From Idiomarina abyssalis (GTDB taxonomy: Bacteria > Pseudomonadota > Gammaproteobacteria > Enterobacterales > Alteromonadaceae): DNA of 64,000 nucleotides. This document shows positions 26,927 to 37,300 of the stretch, piece after piece; position 1 is the stretch's first letter; each line of letters begins with the position of its first letter. Location: positions 1 through 64,000 of the forward strand of contig NZ_FPBE01000005.1 of NCBI RefSeq assembly GCF_900116625.1. The letters run 5' to 3'. The notes beneath the pieces were generated by a model. That model searched no databases. It was not told where the DNA came from and saw only the letters and a program-made list of their open reading frames with translations. The translations under genes were made by a program, and so were the position numbers.

Positions 26927-27844
26927 ATGTCGATAGTCGTATTCAGTCACGATGACTGCCTCAAACACATACCCAACGAGCAGCACCCGGAGTGCCCTGC
27001 CCGTATTGAAGCCATTAATGACCAACTGATTCGCTCCGGGCTCGACTTCGTTCTCATACGAAAAGAAGCAAAAGAAGCGCCCTGGGAAGCTATTCAAGCG
27101 GCGCATTCCCAAGCACACATCGACTTTATTCGAGCGGAAATTCCTGAGTACGACCATGAATGGATAGATCCGGACACCTTAGTGACACCAGGTAGCTTAA
27201 CCGCCGCCTTGAAAGCAGCCGGAGCAGCGGTTAATGCGGTTGACGATGTTATGACCACCCTCAACAAACAGGCGTTTTGTGCCGTTCGCCCACCCGGCCA
27301 CCACGCTACGCGCTCAAAAGCCACGGGCTTTTGTTTATTCAACAACATTGCCGTGGCGGCGTACCACGCTATTGAAAAATACGGGCTTGAGCGTGTTGCT
27401 ATTGTCGACTTTGACGTACACCACGGCAATGGAACCGAAGACATAGTTCAGGGTGATGAGCGTATCTTGTTCTGCTCGTCATTCCAGCAGGCGTTCTATC
27501 CATTTACCGGCGAAGACAGCAGCGCCGGTAATGTTCATAACGTGCCATTGCCGGCTGGCTGCAAAGGCGAACAATGGCAACAAGCCGTTTCAGAAAAATG
27601 GTTCCATGCACTCGACCAATTCCAGCCTCAACTGGTGCTTATTTCTGCCGGCTTCGATGGTCACGCAGAAGACGACATGTCACAGTTTCTACTGAAAGAA
27701 GAAGACTACCATTGGATAAGCGTTAAGCTGAAAGAAATTGCCGACAAACACTGTGACGGTCGTATCGTATCTACGCTCGAAGGTGGGTATAATCTCAGCG
27801 CGTTAGGCCGCAGTGTTGTTGCGCATTTAAAAGGCTTACTCTAA
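26927..27844 (+). CDS. Histone deacetylase superfamily protein (class II-like amidohydrolase)
   Basis: 305-residue zinc-dependent deacetylase of the arginase/HDAC fold. Family motifs include RPPGHHATRSKATGFCLFNN with the catalytic His pair near residue 125, VDFDVHHGNGTED (zinc ligands Asp and His near 165), SAGFDGHAEDDM (Asp ligand near 240) and EGGYNLSALG near 285. Bacterial members act on acetylpolyamines, acetyl-lysine or other N-acyl amides. It starts three bases after the CoA-transferase/GNAT gene and precedes a symporter by 44 bases, so it is probably part of one operon. Confidence 0.94.
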   Translation: MSIVVFSHDDCLKHIPNEQHPECPARIEAINDQLIRSGLDFVLIRKEAKEAPWEAIQAAHSQAHIDFIRAEIPEYDHEWIDPDTLVTPGSLTAALKAAGAAVNAVDDVMTTLNKQAFCAVRPPGHHATRSKATGFCLFNNIAVAAYHAIEKYGLERVAIVDFDVHHGNGTEDIVQGDERILFCSSFQQAFYPFTGEDSSAGNVHNVPLPAGCKGEQWQQAVSEKWFHALDQFQPQLVLISAGFDGHAEDDMSQFLLKEEDYHWISVKLKEIADKHCDGRIVSTLEGGYNLSALGRSVVAHLKGLL

Positions 27845-27888
27845 GCGCACCTCTATTCTTAAAACATTCATAAAAAGAGTCGAATATT

Positions 27889-29034
27889 ATGGGATTAGTT
27901 CTTAAGCTTGTGGCGGGTATTGTCGCCGGTATTCTTATTGGGTTATACATGCCAGAATGGGTCAGCCAACTTCTGCTGACTTTCAAAACACTGTTCGGTC
28001 AGCTGCTGTTCTTCACTATCCCATTACTTATTTTGTTCTTCATTACCAGCGGTATTGCCAGCTTACCAAGCAACTCAGGGAAAATGCTGGGTAAAACCTT
28101 AGGCATTGCTTATGCCTCAACCGTTATTGCAGGTATTATCGCCTTTTTCGCTGCCAGCATTGTCGTGCCCTGGTTGACCACCGATGCGCAGAGTGTTTCT
28201 ACCGAAGCAAAAGCCACTATCGAACCTTTTATTGAACTGTCGGTTCCACCGCTAATGGAAGTGATGTCAGCACTGGTTTTAGCCTTTATTTTCGGGTTGG
28301 GTATTGCCAGTACCAAAGCAGAAAACCTGAAGAAACTGTCGGATCAAGGCCGTGACATTATTGAGCTGCTATTGGTTAAAGTCATTATTCCTTTACTGCC
28401 GCTGTATATTGCCGGCATTTTTGCGGAAATGGCCGTTGCAGGCACGGTGTTTAACACGCTGAAAACCTTTGGTGTTATTCTGATACTCGCTGTCGCCCTG
28501 CACTGGGTTTACATTACCTCTATGTACATTATGGCGGGCATAAAAACCGGTCGTTCACCGCTGTTTTTAATCAAAAACATGCTGCCGGCGTATTTTACCG
28601 CACTAGGTACTATGTCCAGCGCCGCCACTATTCCTGTCACCCTGCAAAGCGTGCGCAAGAACAAAGTCGATAACGACGTTGCCAACTTTACCGTGCCACT
28701 TTGCGCCACCGTTCACTTAGCCGGCTCCACCATTACCATTGTCAGCTGTGCTGTTGCGGTTATGGTGCTGCATAACTCCCTCGCCATTCCCGGGTTCTTT
28801 ACCATGCTGCCGTTTATTTTAATGTTGGGTATTGTCATGTTAGCTGCACCGGGTGTTCCAGGCGGTGCGGTTATGTCGGCGGTTGGCCTGTTAGGTTCCA
28901 TGCTGGGTTTCGGCGAAACCGCCGTCGCCTTAATGATAGCCTTGTACATGGCACAGGACAGCTTCGGTACCGCCTGTAACATTACTGGTGATGGCGCTAT
29001 TGCGATGTTTGTGGACAGCTCGAAAGAAAGTTAG
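27889..29034 (+). CDS. Dicarboxylate/amino acid:cation symporter (SLC1/DAACS family), atypical
   Basis: 381 residues with around eight membrane helices plus two re-entrant hairpins, as in GltPh/SstT-type symporters. HP1 retains GTMSSAATIPVT, but the hallmark TM7 motif NMDGT is replaced by HLAGS within CATVHLAGSTITI. TM8 reads DSFGTACNITGDG, keeping the D...N..GD pattern. Cation coupling and substrate may therefore differ from glutamate or serine carriers. It follows the HDAC-family gene by 44 bases and its stop overlaps that of hipA on the other strand by four bases. Confidence 0.88.
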   Translation: MGLVLKLVAGIVAGILIGLYMPEWVSQLLLTFKTLFGQLLFFTIPLLILFFITSGIASLPSNSGKMLGKTLGIAYASTVIAGIIAFFAASIVVPWLTTDAQSVSTEAKATIEPFIELSVPPLMEVMSALVLAFIFGLGIASTKAENLKKLSDQGRDIIELLLVKVIIPLLPLYIAGIFAEMAVAGTVFNTLKTFGVILILAVALHWVYITSMYIMAGIKTGRSPLFLIKNMLPAYFTALGTMSSAATIPVTLQSVRKNKVDNDVANFTVPLCATVHLAGSTITIVSCAVAVMVLHNSLAIPGFFTMLPFILMLGIVMLAAPGVPGGAVMSAVGLLGSMLGFGETAVALMIALYMAQDSFGTACNITGDGAIAMFVDSSKES

Positions 29035-30350
29035 TCAGTTAAACCATCAAGGCGCGCCAGATGACTTAACGTGCGAGCCTTGATGGTTTCACCAACCGAC
29101 AACGACTCTGCCGTTGGCGCGTCCTCTAAGGCCTTATTCAGTGCCGGTTCAGTAAGCTCCAACAGTTCGCCCAATACTTGCTTCACCGCGCTGTCTGACA
29201 ACCCTAAATAACGGCCATGACTCAACCAATGACGCCCTAAAATGTTGTACCAGCGATAGTGTGTGTTTTTGCTGTGTACTTTCATTGCCATTTTAATCTT
29301 CTTCGACTGAATATTACCCTGCCCAAAATAAGGGTAGGCACTCATCACATCGTAGATGGGACACAACTTAAAGCCGTTTGCCTGAAGGTGAATACTGAAA
29401 TTCTTCGCATGACCATCAATTGCCGCCAATAACCAAAAAGCGACCTGAGTTTTGAAGAACGTCAACCTATCTTCATGTGGCATTATCGAGCGACTCAACG
29501 TATCCATAATATCCTTTGAGCTAGGCCCCCCGTGTTCCTCGTATTTACTTCCGCTAACACGACCTAGCGCTTGGCACATGTCCTCCTGAGGGAGTCGTAA
29601 TATACGCTCCTTCTCTTTTTCTACCTTTCGGTCAAACCGTTTCACCACTAGCGCTTTTTGGCCTTTAAACATTAAAATATCGGCCTCAGCAACATAAAAG
29701 CCGAGATGATGAAGGAAACGTAGGCAAAACCACTCGTTTTCAACGCTATTGCTCATATCCAAAGCCATTTGCGGGTGATGCATAATAGGCGGCTTAAAGA
29801 TATGAGTTGTCGCGGTCATACCGTGAGGCTTACACCATTTTTCATTCCAGTAAGTGAGTGCTGTTTTTTCCTGAGCACCGGCTAACGAAATTCGAAAGTC
29901 GTCATCCTCATTTAAACCTAGTGTATTTTCTATTCGGGTCCTTTTAATTTGCTCTGCAACACCACTTTCAGTTAGTCGTGTTAAGGAGAGCTTTTCAGTG
30001 TCTGTATTTTCTGGCGGTGCTACTGTCAGCGAGATTGCACCGATACAATCGCCACCAATTGCTGCAAGTAGATCAAATGGAGACAGGCTATCGGCGCCCA
30101 ACCTATCAACAATATGTTTGCGAACAATATCGCTGTCGGGTAACAAATTATCGAAATAAGCGTGGACCGAATCTGTTGTTATCTCTGAAGACTGCAACGG
30201 AATGCTCAAGGAAATTGGGCGCGAACCTTTAAGACCAAGCCACTCTTTTTCATATTGAAAGCTTAGCCGACCTTTACGCCGAAAAAGACGTCCGACTAAA
30301 AAGCCATTCATTGAGCAATATAATGTATCCGTCAGTGAGCGTCGTCCCAT
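29031..30350 (-). CDS. hipA: Type II toxin serine/threonine kinase HipA
   Basis: 439 residues (E. coli HipA 440). In E. coli HipA phosphorylates glutamyl-tRNA synthetase and induces persistence. Seen here: the N-terminal coupling domain, the P-loop-like SLAGAQEKTALTYW, the autophosphorylation segment MALDMSNSVENEW, RFDRK, LRLPQEDMCQALGR, the catalytic AIDGHAKNFSIH and the metal-binding PIYDVMSAYP. All key segments look intact, so it should be active. The ATG at 30350 overlaps the hipB stop (TAATG) with AGGAGG eight bases upstream; an ATG at 30371 lies in front of that site and is rejected. Confidence 0.95.
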   Translation of the reverse strand: MGRRSLTDTLYCSMNGFLVGRLFRRKGRLSFQYEKEWLGLKGSRPISLSIPLQSSEITTDSVHAYFDNLLPDSDIVRKHIVDRLGADSLSPFDLLAAIGGDCIGAISLTVAPPENTDTEKLSLTRLTESGVAEQIKRTRIENTLGLNEDDDFRISLAGAQEKTALTYWNEKWCKPHGMTATTHIFKPPIMHHPQMALDMSNSVENEWFCLRFLHHLGFYVAEADILMFKGQKALVVKRFDRKVEKEKERILRLPQEDMCQALGRVSGSKYEEHGGPSSKDIMDTLSRSIMPHEDRLTFFKTQVAFWLLAAIDGHAKNFSIHLQANGFKLCPIYDVMSAYPYFGQGNIQSKKIKMAMKVHSKNTHYRWYNILGRHWLSHGRYLGLSDSAVKQVLGELLELTEPALNKALEDAPTAESLSVGETIKARTLSHLARLDGLTD

Positions 30351-30595
30351 TAGAAGTCCACCTCCTGACATTGAAGAGGTATGTCATACATTGGCCCAAT
30401 ATCAACTTTCAAATCGAGCATAGCGCAAAGCCTTAAAAGCATATCCGCACTGATTTTATCGGGCTGCAATTCGTACTTAGAAATGTCTTTTTGATAAACA
30501 CCGAGCCTGTCGGCCAGTTCGGTTTGCGTCCACTTCTTGCTTTTTCGTGCATCGCGCAGAGCCGAGGCGATGTCTTGCGGTGTGTTTATTTTCAT
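30350..30595 (-). CDS. hipB: HipB-type antitoxin, XRE-family DNA-binding protein
   Basis: 81 residues with an XRE helix-turn-helix (about residues 20-58: WTQTELADRLGVYQKDISKYE). It neutralises HipA and, as dimer or complex, represses its own operon by binding palindromes upstream. The C-terminal tail (DIGPMYDIPLQCQEVDF) is the likely HipA contact or degradation tail. It is translationally coupled to hipA by TAATG. Four TTTATACTAA-type operator copies lie just upstream. Confidence 0.93.
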   Translation of the reverse strand: MKINTPQDIASALRDARKSKKWTQTELADRLGVYQKDISKYELQPDKISADMLLRLCAMLDLKVDIGPMYDIPLQCQEVDF

Positions 30596-30608
30596 GGCTA
30601 TTTCTGAA

Positions 30609-30684
30609 TTTATACTAATAAAAGGATAAGTAAGATATAGTCCAAATTTAGTATAAAGTCAATTTATACTAATTTTAGTATAAA
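30609..30684 (-). promoter_or_regulatory. hipBA operator: four copies of TTTATACTAA
   Basis: TTTATACTAA occurs at 30609-30618 and 30663-30672 and its reverse complement TTAGTATAAA at 30648-30657 and 30675-30684. The last two face each other across two bases, forming a 22-base near-continuous palindrome; copies two and three form another with a five-base spacer. The first copy lies 14 bases from the hipB start. The layout matches the multi-operator autoregulation known for HipAB, although the sequence differs from the E. coli operator. Confidence 0.82.
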
Positions 30685-30761
30685 CAGGAAGAGGAGTTAC
30701 TATGCCTTAGAAAAAATAGAAGCAATTCATCAACGTTATTAGGGAGTTTTAATAAGAAACT

Positions 30762-30837
30762 TGGAGCGGGAAACGAGATTCGAACTCGCGACCCCAACCT
30801 TGGCAAGGTTGTGCTCTACCAGCTGAGCTATTCCCGC
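30762..30837 (-). tRNA. tRNA-Gly (anticodon GCC)
   Basis: 76 bases including an encoded CCA end. The acceptor stem is GCGGGAA/TTCCCGC, the anticodon loop is CTTGCCAAG with GCC, and the T-loop is GTTCGAATC. It is identical to the copy 39 bases upstream. Tandem tRNA-Gly(GCC) beside orn is also the enterobacterial arrangement (glyVXY). Confidence 0.97.
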
Positions 30838-30876
30838 GTATTGGTACTTTTTACAGTATTCTGGAAAGTCTGACGT

Positions 30877-30952
30877 TGGAGCGGGAAACGAGATTCGAAC
30901 TCGCGACCCCAACCTTGGCAAGGTTGTGCTCTACCAGCTGAGCTATTCCCGC
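30877..30952 (-). tRNA. tRNA-Gly (anticodon GCC), first copy
   Basis: 76 bases, CCA encoded, sequence identical to the second copy and probably on the same transcript. It starts about 20 bases downstream of a good sigma-70 promoter with a GC-rich discriminator. The stem-loops close fully, so it should be functional. Confidence 0.97.
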
Positions 30953-30970
30953 TTCGTCAGTGCGGCGTGT

Positions 30971-30998
30971 ATTCTACTGATACCACCGATAAGGTCAA
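30971..30998 (-). promoter_or_regulatory. Promoter of the tandem tRNA-Gly genes
   Basis: On the minus strand TTGACC (30993-30998), a 16-base spacer and TAGAAT (30971-30976) are followed by the GC-rich discriminator ACACGCCGC. This is the classic form of a stringently controlled stable-RNA promoter. Confidence 0.72.
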
Positions 30999-31020
30999 TA
31001 GTTTTTGCGCCGCAATTGGC

Positions 31021-31572
31021 TTATTTGCTGAAAAAATGCTCTCGGTAATGCTGCAATTCCGCAATAGACTCGCGAATATCAGCCAAAGCTTCATGCGCAC
31101 CCGACTTTTTGAAGCTATTAACAACCTCCGGTTGCCAGCGTTTTGCCAACTCTTTTAACGTACTGACATCCAGGTTGCGGTAATGGAAAAAGGCTTCGAG
31201 TTCAGGCATGTGTTTCGCTAAAAAACGACGGTCCTGACAAATACTGTTACCGCACATAGGAGAAACCCCGGCATCAACGTATTGTTTTAAAAACTCAATG
31301 GTTTCTGCTGCCGCTGTCTTTTCGTCATACTGGCTTTGCTTTATTCGCTCAACCAGGCCTGACCCTGTATGCGTTTTGACATTCCAGTCGTCCATTCTGT
31401 CCAGGTATTTTTGAGGTTGATGAATAGCAATGACAGGCCCTTCCGCTAAGGTATTCAGCTGTGCATCAGTAACAATGGTTGCTACTTCAATAATGTGATG
31501 CTCTTTCGGCACCAGCCCGGTCATTTCGAGGTCAATCCAAATTAGGCGTTGTTTCTTGTCGTCTTCTGTCAT
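31021..31572 (-). CDS. orn: Oligoribonuclease Orn
   Basis: 3'-5' exonuclease of the DEDDh type that degrades 2-5-base RNAs and, importantly here, pGpG, the product of EAL phosphodiesterases. It has 183 residues. Catalytic residues appear in WIDLEMTGL near residue 12, [10 protein letters not shown] near 65, [15 protein letters not shown] near 110 and [14 protein letters not shown] near 160. It is divergent from rsgA across a short gap and directly upstream of the tRNA-Gly genes, as in E. coli. Confidence 0.97.
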   Translation of the reverse strand: MTEDDKKQRLIWIDLEMTGLVPKEHHIIEVATIVTDAQLNTLAEGPVIAIHQPQKYLDRMDDWNVKTHTGSGLVERIKQSQYDEKTAAAETIEFLKQYVDAGVSPMCGNSICQDRRFLAKHMPELEAFFHYRNLDVSTLKELAKRWQPEVVNSFKKSGAHEALADIRESIAELQHYREHFFSK

Positions 31573-31640
31573 TACCCTGCTCTCTTAATGCAATTTGTTG
31601 TATGATAGCGTCATTTCCAGCACGACAACAGGTTACAGGC

Positions 31641-32684
31641 TTGGTAAAACGCAGACGTCTGAACAAAGGCCAGCAACGGCGGGTTTCAGCCAACCAAAAA
31701 AAACGGCTGAAAAACACCGATATTGAGTGGACGGATAACCAACTCAATGCACCGGAAGCAGGCCGTGTTATCAGCCGCTTCGGTCAGCACGCCGATATTC
31801 GCGATGCCGAAGGCAATACCTACCGCTGCCATATACGCCGGGTTGTCGATAGCCTGGTATGTGGCGACAGCGTTCTCTGGTCCAGAGCAAGTGCCGAACA
31901 ACAAGGTATGCAGGGTGTAGTTGTTGCCGTTCAGGAAAGACATAGCCTGCTGTCCCGTCCTGATTACTACGACGGATTAAAGCCTGTTGCCGCTAACATT
32001 GATCAAATTTTCGTTATTTCCAGCGTACTCCCAAGCTTCTCATCGCAAATTATCGATCGCTACTTAGTCGCCTGCGAGGACATTGGCATAGAGGCCGTTA
32101 TTGTGCTGAATAAGGCTGATTTGCTGCCCGAAATTGACGAGACCGAACGTCAATATATTGAGCAAAGGCTGAAAGACTATGAAAGCATCGGCTACAAAGT
32201 GCTTCACGTCAGCAGTGCAACTCAAAGCGGGCTGGATGCTTTGCAGGAGATGCTGAAAGACCATATTTCGATTGTTGTCGGTCAGTCAGGCGTGGGTAAG
32301 TCGTCGCTGGTAAACCAGCTCTTACCCGACGTGAACGCCGACACAAATTTAGTGTCAGATAACTCTGGATTAGGACAGCACACAACGACGGTTGCAACCT
32401 GGTATGACTTAAAGGAAGGCGGAGCCCTTATTGACTCACCCGGTATCCGGGAGTTTTCGTTATGGCACCTGGAACCTGAGAGAGTAGCCCGGTGCTATGT
32501 CGATTTCCGCGACTACCTAGGCGGCTGCAAATTCCGCGATTGTAAACATGGCGATGATCCGGGCTGCGCACTACAAGAGGCTGTCGGTAACAATCAATTG
32601 CATGAATGGCGCCTTTCTAATTATCATCGCATTATAGAGACGATGAAAACACAAAAGCCCAGTCGGGCAATTAGAGGTAAGTAA
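31641..32684 (+). CDS. rsgA: Small ribosomal subunit biogenesis GTPase RsgA
   Basis: Circularly permuted GTPase that checks late 30S maturation. OB domain, then G4 (NKADLL), G1 ([14 protein letters not shown] near residue 215) and G3 (DSPGIREF), then a zinc domain with [15 protein letters not shown] take the TTG at 31641, giving [15 protein letters not shown] as in E. coli and 347 residues, with ACAGG upstream. An ATG at 31602 would add 13 residues and overlaps a -10-like TATGAT, so it is less likely. psd follows after two bases. Confidence 0.93.
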   Translation: MVKRRRLNKGQQRRVSANQKKRLKNTDIEWTDNQLNAPEAGRVISRFGQHADIRDAEGNTYRCHIRRVVDSLVCGDSVLWSRASAEQQGMQGVVVAVQERHSLLSRPDYYDGLKPVAANIDQIFVISSVLPSFSSQIIDRYLVACEDIGIEAVIVLNKADLLPEIDETERQYIEQRLKDYESIGYKVLHVSSATQSGLDALQEMLKDHISIVVGQSGVGKSSLVNQLLPDVNADTNLVSDNSGLGQHTTTVATWYDLKEGGALIDSPGIREFSLWHLEPERVARCYVDFRDYLGGCKFRDCKHGDDPGCALQEAVGNNQLHEWRLSNYHRIIETMKTQKPSRAIRGK

Positions 32685-32686
32685 CT

Positions 32687-33565
32687 GTGTCAAAGACCGA
32701 TAAAGTCAAAATTTTCTTCCAGCATGTGATGCCGAAGCATTTAATTTCCAGGTTAATGGGAAAGTTTGCCGCTGCACGTGCCGGATGGTTCACACAGGTT
32801 TTTATCCGCTGGTTTATTCGGCAGTATAAAATTGACATGAGTGAGGCCATTCACGAGTCACCCAAGGCTTATAAAACCTTTAATGAATTCTTCACACGCA
32901 GGCTAAAACCAGAGCTTCGACCGCTGGAAGCAGACGACAACGAATTAGCACACCCGGTCGACGGTGCAGTCAGCCAGTTAGGCGACATTGATGGCGGACG
33001 CATTTTTCAGGCTAAAGGGCATGACTATTCATTACAGGAATTGCTCGGTGGCAACGAAGAAGACGCCAAGCCTTTTGTAAACGGTAAATTTGCGACTATT
33101 TATCTGGCACCGAAAGATTACCACCGCATTCATATGCCTTGCGATGGTGTCCTGAAAAAGATGATTTATGTGCCGGGTGATTTATATTCAGTAAATCCGT
33201 TAACCGCGGCTAATGTACCGAACCTGTTCGCTCGTAACGAGCGCGTTGTAGCTATTTTTGATACCGAAGTTGGCCCCATGTCCATGGTATTGGTTGGCGC
33301 AACTATCGTCGCCAGTATCGGTACGGTTTGGTCCGGCACCGTCACACCGCCTACCGGTGGCCGTATTCAAAGCTGGTCGTATCCAACCTCAGGCCACTCA
33401 GCTATACACCTCAAAAAAGGTGAAGAAATGGGTCATTTCAAACTCGGTTCAACCGTGGTGCTAACCTTTGCCGAAAACTCGATTGAATTTGATGACGATC
33501 TTAAGCCACTTTCCACCACGCGTATGGGAGAAACTATGGCAGAGATAAAAGAGAGCAACGATTGA
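32687..33565 (+). CDS. psd: Phosphatidylserine decarboxylase proenzyme Psd
   Basis: Inner-membrane enzyme making phosphatidylethanolamine. 292 residues. The proenzyme cleaves itself at the LGST motif (FKLGSTVVL, near residue 250) to create the pyruvoyl group. Also visible are [26 protein letters not shown] and [13 protein letters not shown]. Start GTG at 32687, two bases after rsgA, as in the conserved rsgA-psd pair. The stop overlaps the TTG start of the downstream phosphodiesterase. Confidence 0.96.
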   Translation: MSKTDKVKIFFQHVMPKHLISRLMGKFAAARAGWFTQVFIRWFIRQYKIDMSEAIHESPKAYKTFNEFFTRRLKPELRPLEADDNELAHPVDGAVSQLGDIDGGRIFQAKGHDYSLQELLGGNEEDAKPFVNGKFATIYLAPKDYHRIHMPCDGVLKKMIYVPGDLYSVNPLTAANVPNLFARNERVVAIFDTEVGPMSMVLVGATIVASIGTVWSGTVTPPTGGRIQSWSYPTSGHSAIHLKKGEEMGHFKLGSTVVLTFAENSIEFDDDLKPLSTTRMGETMAEIKESND

Positions 33566-34290
33566 TTTTATGGGCGCACCGAGGGGCCAGTTATGAGGCC
33601 CCGGAGAATACGCTTGCCGCTTTCTCGCGAGCCATGGACAGCGGCGTGCATGGTATTGAACTGGACGTTTATGCCATAGACGGTGAACGTTTTGTGTTCC
33701 ACGACCGGTATTTAGAACGCCTGACTGCCACACCCGGCCGGCTAAAAGACTTAACCGCTGAGCAGATAAAGCATCTGAAAGTGTTTGGTCAGCAGTCTAT
33801 ACCCACCTTGCGCGAAGCATTAGCTCATATTAACGGACATTGTCACGTCAATATTGAGCTTAAAGGTGATATGCCCACCAAAGAGCTTCTGCTTGATATT
33901 GATTACGCTCTAAAGAACACCAATTTCAAACCTGAACAACTCTTAGTTTCGTCTTTTAATCACCACTGGTTGCAGCGGCTTAAAAAGCGTCGCCCTGAGA
34001 TTAAAATTGGCGCTTTGAGTGCCAGCTGCCCATTGAGCTATTGTCAGTTCGCAGAGGAACTGCAGGCGTTTTCAGCCCATTTTGCGGTAGATTTTGTGAC
34101 ACCTGAACTGGTTGAGGATGGTCATCGCAGGGGCTTACAAGTTTATGTCTACACAGTAGACGGCCAACACGATATTGAAGAGCTGCACGCAATGGGTGTG
34201 GATGGCATTTTTACCAACCACCCCAACTACGCTCAAAATGTCATTGCCGGCTTAACCACCGTCGGCAACGAACCTATTCTGCATTATTAG
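33562..34290 (+). CDS. Glycerophosphodiester phosphodiesterase
   Basis: Cytoplasmic GDPD-family enzyme (242 residues, no signal peptide, UgpQ-like) that releases glycerol-3-phosphate from deacylated phospholipids. Motifs: [17 protein letters not shown] at the N-terminus, [28 protein letters not shown] near 98, and a C-terminal [26 protein letters not shown]. The TTG start overlaps the psd stop, coupling a phospholipid breakdown enzyme to a phospholipid synthesis enzyme. Confidence 0.9.
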   Translation: MILWAHRGASYEAPENTLAAFSRAMDSGVHGIELDVYAIDGERFVFHDRYLERLTATPGRLKDLTAEQIKHLKVFGQQSIPTLREALAHINGHCHVNIELKGDMPTKELLLDIDYALKNTNFKPEQLLVSSFNHHWLQRLKKRRPEIKIGALSASCPLSYCQFAEELQAFSAHFAVDFVTPELVEDGHRRGLQVYVYTVDGQHDIEELHAMGVDGIFTNHPNYAQNVIAGLTTVGNEPILHY

Positions 34291-34302
34291 CCTGACGGAC
34301 CA

Positions 34303-37300
34303 TTAGCTATGATGGTCCGGGTACTCTTCCTGCAACGACTCCAGCTTACGAGTGATAGCCATTGGTGAGCTGGTGTTTCTAGCCAGTGCTATATACAGAG
34401 CCGGAATAACAAATAGCGTCAAAAAGGCGGATACGGCAACACCCGCAAAAATCACCGTGCCAATGACCATACGACTTTCTGCTCCGGGCCCTGACCCAAG
34501 AATCAGCGGCATTGCACTCATTAAGGTTGTGAACGCCGTCATCACAATAGGTCGTAAGCGCTGTTGAGCGGCTTTAAGTACTGCCTCTTTGAACTCCATA
34601 CCGGAGTCACGCAACTGGTTCGCAAACTCAACAATAAGAATACCGTTTTTAGCAGCCAGGCCTATTAGCATCACAATACCAATCTGACTGTAAATATTGA
34701 TACTCATACCCGTTATGTACAATGCCAATAAGGCACCCACTATAGCCATAGGCACGGCCAGCATAATCACCAGCGGGTGAATAAAGCTTTCGAACTGTGC
34801 CGCCAGAACCAGGAAGGTGATCACCAATGCAAGACCGAAAACAAAGATGATTGAGTTGCCGCTTTCCTTATAAAGTTGCGACTCACCTTTATAGTCAATA
34901 GAAACATCTTCAGGAAGCTTCTCTTGCACAACTCCTTCCAGATAACTCAAAGCTTCACCCAGCGAGTAGCCTTCCGCGAGGTTCGCTTCAATGGTAACAC
35001 TGCGCATACGGTTATAACGATTCAGCCGGGCTGACGTAGCCTGCTCGGTAATCGTCACCAGGTTTGACAACGGAATCAGTTCGTCACTTTTGCGTGAACG
35101 AACGTAAATGTTATCTATGGCACTTGGGCTGCGATAATCGGCTTTTTCACCTTCCAGCATGACGTCATATTCCTCGCCACGGTCAAGGTAAGTGGTTACT
35201 CGCCTTTGACCCAGTACCGACTGGAGCGTAATACCAATATCCTGTACGGAAACACCCAGATCGGCTGCACTGGCTTCGTCAACCTGAATCAGTAGCTGCG
35301 GCAGCGTTTCCTTATAGTCACTGTCGAGGTTCTGCAACCCAGGATTGGTCGATGCCTCTTCAATCACAATGTCACGAAACTCAGCCAGTCGCTCATAGGT
35401 ATTACCTTGCAGCACAAACTGTACCGGCCGGCCACCGCCTCCGCTAATGCCGCTGCGCATAAACGCAAAAGCCTGAACGCCCACAACAGAATCCAACTGC
35501 GATCGCATCTCTTCCATTAAATCAAAACTTGACCATTCTCGCTCGTCGAAAGGCACGGCACCGACAATAGCAATACCTGCACTACCACCCCAGCCCGGAG
35601 CCCGAACAATTAGGCGGTCAATTTTTCCTTCATCGATATAAGGCAGAAGAATTTGCTCTATTTCGTCCATATGTCGGGAGCTCGACTCAAAGCTGGCCCC
35701 CTCGGCACTGCGTACCTGAATATAGAACGTACCGCGATCTTCCGGTGGCGCAAACTCTTGAGGAATAAAGCTGAACAAGCCAAAGGCAACAACGCCGGAC
35801 ATAACAACCAACACGACAGCCATAAGCGGACGCTTTACGCTCTTTTCGAGCACATTGCGATAGCCTCTTTCAAGCCAGTTAAAGGTCGCATCAAAAGCTC
35901 TGCCGAATTTACTGGTTCGCTCTTTCTTGCTTAATACCTTCGAGCTCAGCATCGGCGTCAGAGTTAATGCTGCGATACTGGAAAAGGCCACAGCGGCGGC
36001 TATGGCTATAGCAAACTCGGTAAAGAGCTTACCAATATTACCTTCTAAGAAGGCCAGAGGCACAAACACAGAAATCAATACCAGTGTGGTTGCTATGACA
36101 GCAAAACCAACCTCACGGGCTCCCCGGTAAGCAGCCAGAATAGGCGGCTCGCCTTCTTCTATGCGGCGATAGATGTTTTCTAACACCACAATAGAGTCAT
36201 CAACGACCAGACCGATGGCTAAGACCAGCGCCAGCAGGGTGAGTAAGTTGATGGAAAAGCCCAGTGCAAACAAAACTATGTAGGAAGCAATAATGGCAAC
36301 AGGTACCGTCAACGCCGGTACTATGGTGGCTCTTATATTCCCCAGGAACAGGTAAATAACGACAATAACCAGTGCCATCGCCACAGCCAGCGTGTTGTAA
36401 ACTTCATCAACGGAGCCCTGAATAAATATCGAAGAGTCGTAACTGGGCGCCAGGTACATGGTTTCAGGCAACGTTTCCTGAATTTTTCTCATCTCCCGAT
36501 GAACGTTCTTCACCACGTCCAGAGTGTTGCCTTTCGACTGCTTAATGACACCCACACCGACCATGTTAACCCCGTTACCCCGGAAGTCGGTTTTGTCATC
36601 CTCAGCACCCAGTTCTACCCGGGCAACCTCGCCCAGACGCACTAAATAGCCATCGTCGCCTTGTCGTATCACCAGGTTTTTAAAGTCTTCCGGCGACAAA
36701 TAAGCCCGCGCCATACGAACCGAAAATTCTCTATCGGTTGACTCAACTTCCCCCGCCGGAAGCTCAACGTTTTCTTCACGCAAGCGGCTGACTATGTCGG
36801 TTACCGTTACCTGTCGTGCGGCCATGGCGTCACGATCCAGCCAGACGCGCATGGCATAGCGACGATCACCACCAATGACCACCCGCGCGACACCATCAGC
36901 GACCGACAGACGGTCTACAATGTATCGCTCCGCATAATCAGTCAGTTCAAGAATCGACATGCTCTCGCTGCGAAGGTTATACCAGACAATGGTGCTTTCA
37001 TCGCTTGAGGCTTTTGAAACTTCGGGTGGGTCGGCTTCTTCGGGAAGATTATCGAGTACACGCGACACACGCTCACGAACGTCGTTAGAAGCGGCATCAA
37101 TGTCGCGAGTCAGATTAAATTCAATACTGATACTGGAGCGGCCGTTGCGGCTGCTCGAGCTAATGTTTTTAATGCCTTCTATGCCGCTAATGCGGTCTTC
37201 AACTAATTGCGTTACCTGCGTTTCTACAACTTCGGCAGAGGCACCGGGGTAGTCTGTATCAATAGAGACTATGGGGCGATCAATATCCGGATACTCACGC

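Noticed and set aside
30762-30952. tRNA-Gly pair as attachment site of an integrated element carrying hipBA
   Set aside because: The two tRNA copies are the normal conserved tandem. No integrase and no additional partial tRNA repeat beyond hipBA were found.
34296-34319. CGGACCAT/ATGGTCCG inverted repeat as a terminator between the GDPD and RND genes
   Set aside because: It reaches into the RND coding end and has no T-run in either direction.
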